From: Selenomonadaceae bacterium | Lineage (GTDB): Bacteria > Bacillota > Negativicutes > Selenomonadales > Selenomonadaceae | DNA: 14,752 nucleotides | Direction: 5' to 3' | Assembly (NCBI GenBank): GCA_016286075.1 | Contig: JAEERZ010000025.1 | Coordinates: 1-14,752, forward strand | In this document: positions 1-6,211 of the stretch, piece after piece | Position numbering within the stretch: the stretch's first letter is position 1 | Layout: each line of letters opens with the position of its first letter | The notes under the pieces: generated by a model | Told to the model about the DNA's origin: nothing | What the model saw: only the letters and a program-made list of their open reading frames with translations | Databases searched by the model: none | Position numbers and translations under genes: made by a program

Positions 1-524
1 AAAAAGATCAGGCCCGGCACACTGTCCAGGCTCACGCGGCCAAACAGCGGAATGAGCATGGATTTGTTGCCCGAAAGCAGAAGCGAGGTCAGATATGCCA
101 CGATCACCATGGCCTGCGGCACAGTTTTCTGCATCTCCGTCAGACCGAGGTTGCGCTTTTTGGCCACCTTGATATAATCGTCTGCAAAGCCCACATGTCC
201 CAGGCAAACCGCAAGCAGGATTCCCGCAAACAGCTTGGTGCGCTCCTGATTGGCAGTGAACGTGATCTCGCTGAACACGGGAAAATGCGTCAGCTTGCAC
301 ACCAGCAGCGCAACAAGCAGCGCAAGCAGACTGCCAAGGATGAACATCACGCCGCCCATAGTCGGTGTGCCTTGTTTTGTCGCGTGCCAGCGCGTACCAA
401 TGTCGGCCAGAATGTTCTGGCCGAATTTCAGCTTATGCAGCGCCGGGATCAGCACAAAGCCCAACAGCGCCGTGGCACCAAAGGCGACGGCAGCGCAGAT
501 GAGAATGGCAAAATACAGGTTCAA
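1..524 (-). CDS. mraY: Phospho-N-acetylmuramoyl-pentapeptide transferase MraY, 5' part only
   Basis: MraY is the membrane enzyme that moves phospho-MurNAc-pentapeptide from UDP to undecaprenyl phosphate, forming lipid I. The window holds the first 174 residues; the gene continues past the left edge. Visible are an N-terminal hydrophobic segment (about residues 3-28), the family motif GTPTMGG (52-58), further hydrophobic segments (about 58-76 and 97-113) and the DDY motif (115-117) containing the family's catalytic aspartates. The likely start is a TTG directly after the murE stop codon, preceded by GGG in the murE 3' end at about 9 nt spacing, so translation is probably coupled to murE. No murF lies between murE and mraY, although it is normally found there. 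Identification is secure; the start codon is inferred. Confidence 0.95.
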   Translation of the reverse strand, partial: MNLYFAILICAAVAFGATALLGFVLIPALHKLKFGQNILADIGTRWHATKQGTPTMGGVMFILGSLLALLVALLVCKLTHFPVFSEITFTANQERTKLFAGILLAVCLGHVGFADDYIKVAKKRNLGLTEMQKTVPQAMVIVAYLTSLLLSGNKSMLIPLFGRVSLDSVPGLIF

Positions 525-2006
525 TTAAAACATCCCTTTCAGTTGATTTTTCACAATCTCGCGCTCATTGAACACAAGGGTTTTATTTTGAAGGATCTGG
601 GTCGTCTCATGGCCTTTGCCGGCCAGCAGCACAATGTCGCCGTGCTGCGCCTTTTGCAGGGCAAAGGCAATGGCCGCGTGCCGGTCAGGCTGCAGAAACA
701 CCGGCGTTTTGCTGTCTTCCATTCCCGCAAGAATGTCGTCGATGATGCGCAGGCTGTCCTCCGAGCGCGGATTGTCGCTCGTGACCACCGCCAGATCGGC
801 AAACGAAGCTGCCACTCTGCCCATCTCCGGTCGTTTTCCGCGGTCGCGGTCGCCGCCGCAGCCGAACACCGTGATGATGCGGTTCTCCGTGATGTCCCGG
901 GCCGTGTGCAGGATGTTTTCCAGCCCGTCCGGCGTATGCGCGTAATCCACCACCACGTTGAAAAGCTGCCCCGCGTCCACCGTCTCAAAACGTCCCGGCA
1001 CGCCGCGGAACTCCGAAACCGCTTCCCCGATTACCGAGTACGGCACCTTCTCCGCCGCTGCCGCGCAAGTCGCAGAGAGCACGTTATAAATATTGAACAA
1101 GCCCGCGATATGCGTCCGGACCGGCAGACGGCCGAATCCGCCCTGGATGGTGAACTCCGAACCCAACGGCCCCAGCTTAATATCCACCGCGCGAATATCC
1201 GCCGACTCGTCGCCCAGCGCGTAGGTAAGATGCTCGCACTGGGAGCGTTCCAAAATATATTGCGCCTGCTCGTCGTCGAGGTTCACCACCGCCGTCTTGT
1301 CCGGCTTGATGCCCGGCCCGCCGAGACCCTCGAAAAGCTTCGCTTTCGCGGCGAGATAATTCTCCATCGTCTTATGGTAGTCGAGATGGTCCTGTGTGAA
1401 ATTCGTGAACACCGCCGTGTCGAACTCGCAGCCCGCTACGCGGTTTTGCGCCAGCGCGTGGGACGAGACCTCCATCACGACGTACTCGACGCCTTCTTCG
1501 ACCATGCGCGCCAAAAGCCTTTGGAGATCGACGATATTCGGCGTCGTGTTCTGGCTCGGAAGCCGTTCCTCTTCGATCATCGTCTGGATCGTGCCGATCA
1601 GGCCGACTTTATGGCCCGCATGCCGCAGAATCGAGCGCAGCAAAAAGCTCGTCGTCGTCTTGCCGTTCGTCCCCGTAATACCGATCAGCCGCAGCCGCTG
1701 AGAGGGAATATCGAAAAAGTACGGCACGATAACCTGCAGCGCCTCGTCAAGATTCGGCACTTTGAGCACCGCAAGCCCCTGCGGCGGCTGGACGTCGCGC
1801 TCCGTGATGATGGCCGCGGCGCCTTTCGCTTTGACGTCGGGGATAAACTTATGCCCGTCGACATGTTCCCCCGCGACGCAGACAAACATCGCGCCCTTCG
1901 TCGCCTGCCGCGAATCCTGCACAATATCGGTAATAAACGTATTGGCGTCGCCAAGCACCTCCGCGCCGGGAACCAGCGCCGCCAACTTTCCGATCTTTTT
2001 TCTCAT
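525..2006 (-). CDS. murE: UDP-MurNAc-tripeptide synthetase MurE (meso-diaminopimelate type)
   Basis: Cytoplasmic ATP-dependent Mur ligase of 493 residues, adding the third stem-peptide residue to UDP-MurNAc-L-Ala-D-Glu. The N-terminal uridine-binding domain comes first, then the ATP-binding GTNGKTT loop (112-118). The lysine of AAKAKLF (K221) sits where the family has its carbamylated lysine. The C-terminal domain carries DNPR (411-414), the signature of enzymes that add meso-diaminopimelate rather than lysine, and GKGHE (463-467). The chosen ATG is 7 nt after GGGAGG; an in-frame TTG 15 nt upstream overlaps that ribosome binding site and is unlikely. The gene has its own TATAAT promoter and is cut off from ftsL by a terminator. 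It abuts mraY, with no gap. Confidence 0.96.
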   Translation of the reverse strand: MRKKIGKLAALVPGAEVLGDANTFITDIVQDSRQATKGAMFVCVAGEHVDGHKFIPDVKAKGAAAIITERDVQPPQGLAVLKVPNLDEALQVIVPYFFDIPSQRLRLIGITGTNGKTTTSFLLRSILRHAGHKVGLIGTIQTMIEEERLPSQNTTPNIVDLQRLLARMVEEGVEYVVMEVSSHALAQNRVAGCEFDTAVFTNFTQDHLDYHKTMENYLAAKAKLFEGLGGPGIKPDKTAVVNLDDEQAQYILERSQCEHLTYALGDESADIRAVDIKLGPLGSEFTIQGGFGRLPVRTHIAGLFNIYNVLSATCAAAAEKVPYSVIGEAVSEFRGVPGRFETVDAGQLFNVVVDYAHTPDGLENILHTARDITENRIITVFGCGGDRDRGKRPEMGRVAASFADLAVVTSDNPRSEDSLRIIDDILAGMEDSKTPVFLQPDRHAAIAFALQKAQHGDIVLLAGKGHETTQILQNKTLVFNEREIVKNQLKGMF

Positions 2007-2044
2007 GCCGTTTCCTCCCAAAAAATTTGTAACTATAAAATTGT

Positions 2045-2073
2045 ATTATACGGCTTATTGCGATTTTTTACAG
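2045..2073 (-). promoter_or_regulatory. Candidate promoter for murE-mraY
   Basis: On the minus strand a perfect TATAAT lies at 2050-2045, about 40 nt before the murE ATG. The best -35 match at 17 nt spacing is CTGTAA (2073-2068), which is weak. The site lies between the ftsL terminator and murE, where a new promoter is needed. The flanking sequence is very AT-rich. Confidence 0.5.
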
Positions 2074-2092
2074 CGAACATATTTTTTATTCT

Positions 2093-2129
2093 ATAAAAAA
2101 TAAAAAGCGCTGCCCCCGCAACGCTTTTT
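2093..2129 (-). terminator. Rho-independent terminator after ftsL
   Basis: Minus-strand hairpin of 12 pairs (AAAAAGCGTTGC against GCAGCGCTTTTT, one G-U pair) with a GGGG loop, followed by a run of T. It starts 8 nt after the ftsL stop codon and separates the mraZ-rsmH-ftsL unit from murE-mraY. Confidence 0.88.
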
Positions 2130-2137
2130 ATCCCCTG

Positions 2138-2518
2138 TCATTTATTGCCTTCCGCGGCGAAGTAAAATTCCTTCGGTATCACCATGCCGAGTTCATTGAG
2201 CGCCCGATCCTTGATGCGTTGCGGCGCCTTCATTTCCGCGATTTTCAGCTCGATATTCTTATTTTCCCGTTCCAGCTGCAACGCTTCCTGCCTAAGCTGC
2301 ACCAGCTCATAGCCTCGCATGGCGCTTTCCTCGCTCCGTATCAAAGTCACCGTCGCGGTAATTGCAAAAAGCAAAAACAGCATGAGCGCCTTGAACCGAA
2401 GTTCCGTATTCACATGGGCGCGTACGGCAAGCGCCGGACGCCGCCTATTGTGTCGACGGACGACGACCTGTTGCTCTTCCGTCTCCTCCGTCCACACTTT
2501 TCTTGCTGCCTGCGGCAT
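2138..2518 (-). CDS. ftsL: FtsL-like septum-formation initiator protein
   Basis: A 126-residue bitopic membrane protein with the layout of FtsL: a basic cytoplasmic N-terminus (1-42, including RRHNRRR), one membrane segment (about 43-60), then an extracytoplasmic coiled coil with regularly spaced Leu/Ile (about 64-97) and a short tail. FtsL with FtsB/DivIC and FtsQ/DivIB activates the septal FtsW-FtsI synthase. Sequence conservation in this family is low, so the call rests on topology, size and position directly downstream of rsmH. Ribosome binding site AAGGGGG lies about 9 nt before the ATG. Unusually, the next gene is not the division transpeptidase: a terminator follows and then murE. About 128 nt without a convincing gene separate it from rsmH. 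Confidence 0.85.
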   Translation of the reverse strand: MPQAARKVWTEETEEQQVVVRRHNRRRPALAVRAHVNTELRFKALMLFLLFAITATVTLIRSEESAMRGYELVQLRQEALQLERENKNIELKIAEMKAPQRIKDRALNELGMVIPKEFYFAAEGNK

Positions 2519-2646
2519 CTGCTTTTTCCCCCTTCTGCTTGCGAAACTGTCCGGCGGCGCCCGCAGACTCCTTGAAGAACGATTGCAAATTCGACTTGCT
2601 CAAATCATTCTTTCCGACGCCTGCGTCCCCTATCGCCGCCGAACCC

Positions 2647-3603
2647 TCATTTCGCCCCCGGTTCTTTTTCCGCCAGACGGAGCTTTGCACTCTTCGCCCG
2701 CGGATTCCCCTTCACTTCGTCCGCCCCCGGCTTCCTCGCCTTCCCCAAAAGGCGCACCTCCGGCTTGTGGCCGCAGACGCAAACGGGAACAGACGGCGGA
2801 CAGATACAGCCGCGCGCCAAATCGCGCAGCGTATTTTTTGCGATCCTATCTTCCAGCGAATGGAAGGTCAGAATCGCGATGCGGCCCCCCGGCCGCAGAC
2901 GACGGACCGCCGTTCGGATGGACGCTTCCAAAATCGAGAGCTCGTCGTTCGCCTCGATGCGAACGGCCTGAAAAACCCGCTTCGCCGGATGCCCGGCGGC
3001 AGCTCTCCGAACGGCCTTCGGCACAGCCCGGCAGACGATGTCCACCAGCTCCGCCGTCGTCCTTACAGGGGCTTCTTTCCGACTTTCCGCAATGAAGGCG
3101 GCGATGCGTTTTCCCCAACGTTCCTCGCCGTAATCGCGGAAAATACGTTCCAGCTCTTCCTCGGAATACGTGTTCACGATATCGTACGCCGTGAGCCTCT
3201 GCCTTTTGTCCATGCGCATGTCCAGCGGCGCATCGTGCATGTAGGAAAACCCGCGCTCCGCCGTGTCGATCTGATACGAGGACACCCCAAGATCGAACAG
3301 CACTCCGTCCACGGCGTCGGCGCCGAGGTCCCCAAGGATTGCGTCGAGATTCCTGAAATTGTCATGCACAATGCTGACCCGGCAGGCAACGTCTTTCAGC
3401 CGTTCCCGTGCCGCCGCCACCGCAGCCGCATCCCGGTCGATACCGATGAGCCAGCCGTCTGAAGAAAGCCGCGAAGCGATGCGGAGCGAATGCCCCGCGC
3501 CGCCCAGCGTACAATCTACGTAAACGCCCGCCGTCGTGGACAGGAGACCTTCGACCGTCTCCTTCGGCATGACGCTGACGTGCTGAAACTCCGCGCCGTC
3601 CAT
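2647..3603 (-). CDS. rsmH: 16S rRNA (cytosine(1402)-N(4))-methyltransferase RsmH
   Basis: SAM-dependent methyltransferase that makes the N4-methyl group of m4Cm1402 in the ribosomal P site (formerly MraW). The 318 residues are the normal length. Visible motifs: the SAM-binding loop DCTLGGAGHS (30-39), DLGVSS (104-109), FHSLEDR (247-253), a Cys-rich stretch (C266, C268, C275, C277) common in Firmicutes homologues, and the C-terminal NPRAKSAKLR (300-309). The ATG lies 3 nt after the mraZ stop codon, so the two genes are co-transcribed and probably translationally coupled. Confidence 0.97.
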   Translation of the reverse strand: MDGAEFQHVSVMPKETVEGLLSTTAGVYVDCTLGGAGHSLRIASRLSSDGWLIGIDRDAAAVAAARERLKDVACRVSIVHDNFRNLDAILGDLGADAVDGVLFDLGVSSYQIDTAERGFSYMHDAPLDMRMDKRQRLTAYDIVNTYSEEELERIFRDYGEERWGKRIAAFIAESRKEAPVRTTAELVDIVCRAVPKAVRRAAAGHPAKRVFQAVRIEANDELSILEASIRTAVRRLRPGGRIAILTFHSLEDRIAKNTLRDLARGCICPPSVPVCVCGHKPEVRLLGKARKPGADEVKGNPRAKSAKLRLAEKEPGAK

Positions 3604-3606
3604 CGA

Positions 3607-4038
3607 TCAAATCCCAAGATTTGCGAGCGACGCGGTAAACGCCTCCGGCGAATCGTCCTCCATCGCGTTGTAGCGTTCCCACTCGGCCTTGCTCCAAACC
3701 TCGACACGGTTTGACGCGCCGGTCAGCACAACGTCCTTTTCCAGCTTCGCGTAAGTCCTGAGATTGCCCGGCACGAGGAAACGTCCCTGCCGGTCGCATT
3801 CAAGCTCGCGACCTCCCGAACAGAAATGGCGCACCAGACGTCTCGCCTCCGGACTGACCATCGGCAGGCTTTGGAGCTTCTGCTCCCAGCGCGTCCACTC
3901 GTTCTCGCCGAAAATGAACAGGCATTGATCCAGCCCCTTCGTGATGAAAAAGTGCTCGCCAAGCGAGACGCGAAAATCCGCCGGAAGGATAATGCGCCCC
4001 TTCGCGTCGATCGTATGCGCGTATTCGCCCATGAGCAT
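3607..4038 (-). CDS. mraZ: Transcriptional regulator MraZ
   Basis: MraZ is a DNA-binding repressor of the dcw operon that forms ring-shaped oligomers. It has two AbrB-like half-domains, each with its D-x-x-G-R motif: DAKGR (11-15) and DRQGR (82-86). The start is uncertain among three in-frame ATGs. The one at 4038 gives MLMGEY, the usual family N-terminus, and sits about 9 nt after AGGTGG; the one at 4044 adds two residues but leaves only 3 nt. It is the first gene of mraZ-rsmH-ftsL. Three AAAGTGG-like boxes at 10-bp intervals lie upstream, so autoregulation is likely. Confidence 0.96.
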   Translation of the reverse strand: MLMGEYAHTIDAKGRIILPADFRVSLGEHFFITKGLDQCLFIFGENEWTRWEQKLQSLPMVSPEARRLVRHFCSGGRELECDRQGRFLVPGNLRTYAKLEKDVVLTGASNRVEVWSKAEWERYNAMEDDSPEAFTASLANLGI

Positions 4039-4068
4039 CTTCATTCACCACCTTTTAGGATTCAGCAA

Positions 4069-4095
4069 CCACATTCTACCACTTTCCCCCACTTT
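4069..4095 (-). promoter_or_regulatory. MraZ-box array (three repeats, 10-bp period)
   Basis: Read on the minus strand: AAAGTGG (4095-4089), AAAGTGG (4085-4079) and AATGTGG (4075-4069), each followed by 3 nt, giving an exact 10-bp period and so one face of the helix. MraZ of Escherichia coli binds TGGGN repeats spaced by 5 nt, and the mollicute protein binds AAAGTG-type repeats with N3; this array matches that pattern. It lies 31-57 nt before the mraZ start, where binding would block transcription. A further GTGGGAAAA lies at 4123-4115. No clear promoter was seen; CATAAA next to the array is a weak -10 candidate. Confidence 0.75.
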
Positions 4096-4241
4096 ATGCA
4101 TCATTTTTTTACATTTTTCCCACAGAAAATCAGCGATTTTAGAGAACGTTTGCTCTATAAAACCATAAAAACAAGCCTTTTGCGCCTCTTTGAAAACACT
4201 TTTAGGACAAAACGCCCTTTATCTCCCTCGCTTTTTCGCAG

Positions 4242-4286
4242 AAAAAAAGCCCCTCGAAGAACGTCTTTGCATTCTTCAGGGACTTA
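4242..4286 (-). terminator. Rho-independent terminator after the polysaccharide deacetylase gene
   Basis: Minus-strand hairpin with arms AAGTCCCTGAAGAA and TTCTTCGAGGGGCTT (one bulged G, one G-U pair) followed by seven T. It lies 40 nt after the deacetylase stop codon and upstream of the mraZ control region. The remaining 4096-4241 holds no gene, only AT-rich sequence. Confidence 0.85.
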
Positions 4287-4325
4287 AGATTTATTTTTCA
4301 TTGTTAGCGGGTAAAAACGATTATA

Positions 4326-5162
4326 TCAGTGCTTGTTCCACCCTATTTGCTCAAACAGCGGCACAAACTTCAGCCGCTCCAAAAACGACGCGAACGTATC
4401 CGGGGTTTGGAAAATCGGCACGCGCTCGATGGCGTAAAGATTCGTGGCCCGGTCCATATTTCCGTTGCGGACGGTAAACGCGCCTTTATATCCCGCCTCC
4501 CTGACAAGGCTCGCGATATGAAGATTGTAAGCGCCCGTCGGATAGGCGAGAAACTCCACTTCCTTCCCCAGCCGCTGCTCGATACTGTGCTTTGCCTCCG
4601 TCAGCTCATAGCGAATCTGTTCGTCGGTCAGATCCGTCAGGGACCCGTGCGTAACGGTGTGCGACTCGATGGAAATGACGCCGGAAGCGTCCATCTCCGC
4701 CGCCTGCCCCCAAGTCAGATAGCCGGGATAATTCTTATCCAGCAGGCTGGTAATGACGAAAATCGTTCCCTTCAACCCGTACTTCTTCAGAATCGGATAG
4801 GCGTACGTGTAATTGTCGGCATAACCGTCGTCAAACGTGATCAGCACCGGATTCGTCGGCAAATCCCCTCCGTCGGTGAATGCCATATAAAGCTCATGGG
4901 GCGTAATCGTATGATAGCCGTTTTGGGCGAGGAACGCCATCTGATGCTCAAAATCCGCCGGCGGGATAGACAGCGGATGGTTCATTCTGTCCACCTTATG
5001 ATAATTGAGCACGATAATCTTCGGGCCGCTGACGCTGTCCGCAACCCCCGAGGCCCGTCCGCCCTCCTGTCTCGAAAAGAAAACCGTCAAGAGCAAAGCT
5101 GCCAGCAAGAGCGGCAGTATGAATCTCTTTCGCGTGCCAATCCAATCCGTGATACGATGCAC
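4326..5162 (-). CDS. Membrane-anchored polysaccharide deacetylase (NodB/CE4 family)
   Basis: Predicted metal-dependent deacetylase of N-acetylated glycans, acting outside the cytoplasmic membrane. A short basic N-terminus is followed by a single membrane segment (about 14-29) without an obvious cleavage site. The catalytic domain shows LNYHKV (52-57), TFDDG (109-113, with the metal-binding Asp), SHTVTH (167-172, with the two metal-binding His) and YPTG (207-210). The substrate may be peptidoglycan or an exopolysaccharide; the sequence does not decide. An ATG at 5168 is only 1 nt after GGGAGG, whereas the GTG two codons further (5162) has 7 nt spacing, so the GTG start is preferred (278 residues). 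Monocistronic, divergent from the DUF1858 gene. Confidence 0.9.
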   Translation of the reverse strand: MHRITDWIGTRKRFILPLLLAALLLTVFFSRQEGGRASGVADSVSGPKIIVLNYHKVDRMNHPLSIPPADFEHQMAFLAQNGYHTITPHELYMAFTDGGDLPTNPVLITFDDGYADNYTYAYPILKKYGLKGTIFVITSLLDKNYPGYLTWGQAAEMDASGVISIESHTVTHGSLTDLTDEQIRYELTEAKHSIEQRLGKEVEFLAYPTGAYNLHIASLVREAGYKGAFTVRNGNMDRATNLYAIERVPIFQTPDTFASFLERLKFVPLFEQIGWNKH

Positions 5163-5192
5163 AATCATTCCTCCCAATCTCCAATCTCGCTT

Positions 5193-5198
5193 ATTGTA
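5193..5198 (-). promoter_or_regulatory. Candidate -10 of the deacetylase promoter
   Basis: TACAAT on the minus strand, about 30 nt before the GTG start. No convincing -35 was found at 16-18 nt, so the call is weak. Confidence 0.3.
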
Positions 5199-5239
5199 CC
5201 CCGCTTCGTAAAAAAAAGCTACCCCGGCGGAAAAAAACG

Positions 5240-5278
5240 TGCTATACTACACAGAAATGATATGTAATTAATTTCATT
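5240..5278 (+). promoter_or_regulatory. Extended -10 promoter and dyad upstream of the DUF1858 gene
   Basis: TGCTATACT (5240-5248) is an extended -10 element; no -35 match is seen, as often with extended -10 promoters. Directly downstream, over the expected start of transcription, lies the dyad AATGA-N13-TCATT (5256-5278), a possible operator. Confidence 0.5.
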
Positions 5279-5307
5279 CACATTTCCGAGCAAAGGAGGG
5301 TTTACGC

Positions 5308-5508
5308 ATGACGATTACGAAAGACATGAGCATCATGGAGGTTGTTCAGAAATACCCCGACACCGTCGAGGTTTTCATGAATTCCGGCATGGGCTGCCTC
5401 GGCTGCGCCGCCGCGCATTTCGAGAACATCGAGCAGGGTGCGCTGGCGCACGGCATCGACGTCGACGGCCTGATGAAAGGACTGAACGAAGTCGTTCCGC
5501 AGGCATAA
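5308..5508 (+). CDS. Small DUF1858-domain protein with CxxC motif
   Basis: A 66-residue protein that is essentially one DUF1858 domain. It has the family's N-terminal helix (MSIMEVVQKYP, 7-17), the GMGCLGC motif with Cys30 and Cys33, and a C-terminal helical part. The domain occurs alone or fused to redox proteins and is associated with hybrid-cluster (prismane) proteins in anaerobes; the two cysteines suggest a disulfide or a metal site. No biochemical role is established. The start is firm: AAAGGAGG lies 9 nt before the ATG. Monocistronic, with its own promoter and a strong terminator. No hybrid-cluster protein gene lies beside it. Confidence 0.9.
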   Translation: MTITKDMSIMEVVQKYPDTVEVFMNSGMGCLGCAAAHFENIEQGALAHGIDVDGLMKGLNEVVPQA

Positions 5509-5521
5509 GCACAGAAGGGAA

Positions 5522-5557
5522 GACCGCAGGAGCAAAATTTGCGCCTGCGGTTTTTTG
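5522..5557 (+). terminator. Rho-independent terminator after the DUF1858 gene
   Basis: Hairpin with arms ACCGCAGG-A-GCAAA and TTTGC-G-CCTGCGGT (one mismatch), followed by TTTTTT, starting about 14 nt after the stop codon. Confidence 0.9.
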
Positions 5558-5617
5558 TATGTTTTTTCAACGCAACACTTTGATGAGAATGTTTTCGATT
5601 GTTTATCATCGCGAAAA

Positions 5618-5646
5618 GTCAAAGGGGAGGGCATCGCCCACCCTCG
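5618..5646 (-). terminator. Possible terminator after dtd
   Basis: Minus-strand hairpin around GGGC-GAT-GCCC, extended past a T-T mismatch by GGG/CCC, then TTTGACTTTT. The T-run is interrupted, so the terminator is imperfect. It lies about 13 nt after the dtd stop codon. Confidence 0.5.
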
Positions 5647-5658
5647 GAAACAGATACA

Positions 5659-6102
5659 TCATAATATATCGGTGTCAAAAACCAGCGTCACCGGTCCGTC
5701 GTTGACCGACGCGACCTGCATGTCCGCGCCGAACTTTCCCCGCTCGACGCGAAAACCTCTCTCCTCGCAGGACGCCATGAACCGCTCGTACAGCGGCTCC
5801 GCCAGTTCCGGCTTCGCCGCCTTGGAGAAGCCGGGACGACGGCTTTTCAAGTCCGCATACAGCGTGAACTGGGAAACGACGAGCAACTCTCCGCCCACAG
5901 CGTCGAGGGAGAGATTCATCTTCCCCGCCTCGTCCTCGAAAACGCGCACACCGCAGACTTTATCCGCCATGCGCTCCGCCTCTTTTTCCGTGTCGTCGGG
6001 GCCGACGCCCAGCAATACCAAAAAACCTTTGCCTATCTTCCCGCAGCACGCCCCGTCGATCGTCACCGACGCTTCGCGCACCCGCGTCACTACAGCTTTC
6101 AT
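5659..6102 (-). CDS. dtd: D-aminoacyl-tRNA deacylase (Dtd)
   Basis: Hydrolyses D-amino acids wrongly attached to tRNA (for example D-Tyr-tRNA-Tyr) and also glycyl-tRNA-Ala, protecting translation. The 147 residues are the standard length. Both active-site motifs are present: SQFTLYAD (77-84, with the conserved Thr80) and NDGPVTL (134-140), whose Gly-Pro dipeptide excludes L-amino acids. The ATG lies 9 nt after AGGAGG. In many Firmicutes dtd follows relA/spoT; here it stands alone, divergent from the DUF4127 gene across a palindromic promoter. Confidence 0.97.
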   Translation of the reverse strand: MKAVVTRVREASVTIDGACCGKIGKGFLVLLGVGPDDTEKEAERMADKVCGVRVFEDEAGKMNLSLDAVGGELLVVSQFTLYADLKSRRPGFSKAAKPELAEPLYERFMASCEERGFRVERGKFGADMQVASVNDGPVTLVFDTDIL

Positions 6103-6152
6103 ATTTTGCTTCCTCCTCATTCCAGTAGAAAACTCTTCCCTACATGACAGAG

Positions 6153-6184
6153 TATAGTATACTATAGGAGAAACGATTGCACAA
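6153..6184. promoter_or_regulatory. Divergent promoter with shared palindromic -10 core
   Basis: TATAGTATACTATA (6153-6166) is a perfect 14-bp palindrome, so TATACT can be read on both strands (plus 6158-6163, minus 6161-6156). For dtd on the minus strand, TTGTGC (6184-6179) lies exactly 17 nt upstream of TATACT. For the DUF4127 gene the -35 region is poor. The two RNA polymerase sites would overlap and exclude each other. Confidence 0.6.
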
Positions 6185-6211
6185 AGTTTTCTGTCGAAAG
6201 GAGGTGCGAAG

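Noticed and set aside
195..2096. Plus-strand open frame of 633 codons opposite mraY and murE
   Set aside because: It is antisense to two clearly identified genes, is very rich in Arg and His and shows no domain. It is an open shadow of the coding strand in GC-rich DNA.
2445..2690. 81-codon minus-strand frame between rsmH and ftsL as a gene
   Set aside because: Its only ATG lies inside rsmH, it has no ribosome binding site, and its last third overlaps ftsL. It is kept only as a low-interest finding.
4142..4155. LexA-like site GAGC-AAAC-GTTC (minus strand) upstream of mraZ
   Set aside because: One half-site is imperfect and the flanking bases do not match CGAAC-N4-GTTCG. Without other SOS sites to compare, it is likely chance.
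4329..5267. Plus-strand open frame of 312 codons opposite the deacetylase
   Set aside because: Antisense shadow; the minus-strand gene carries full CE4 motifs.
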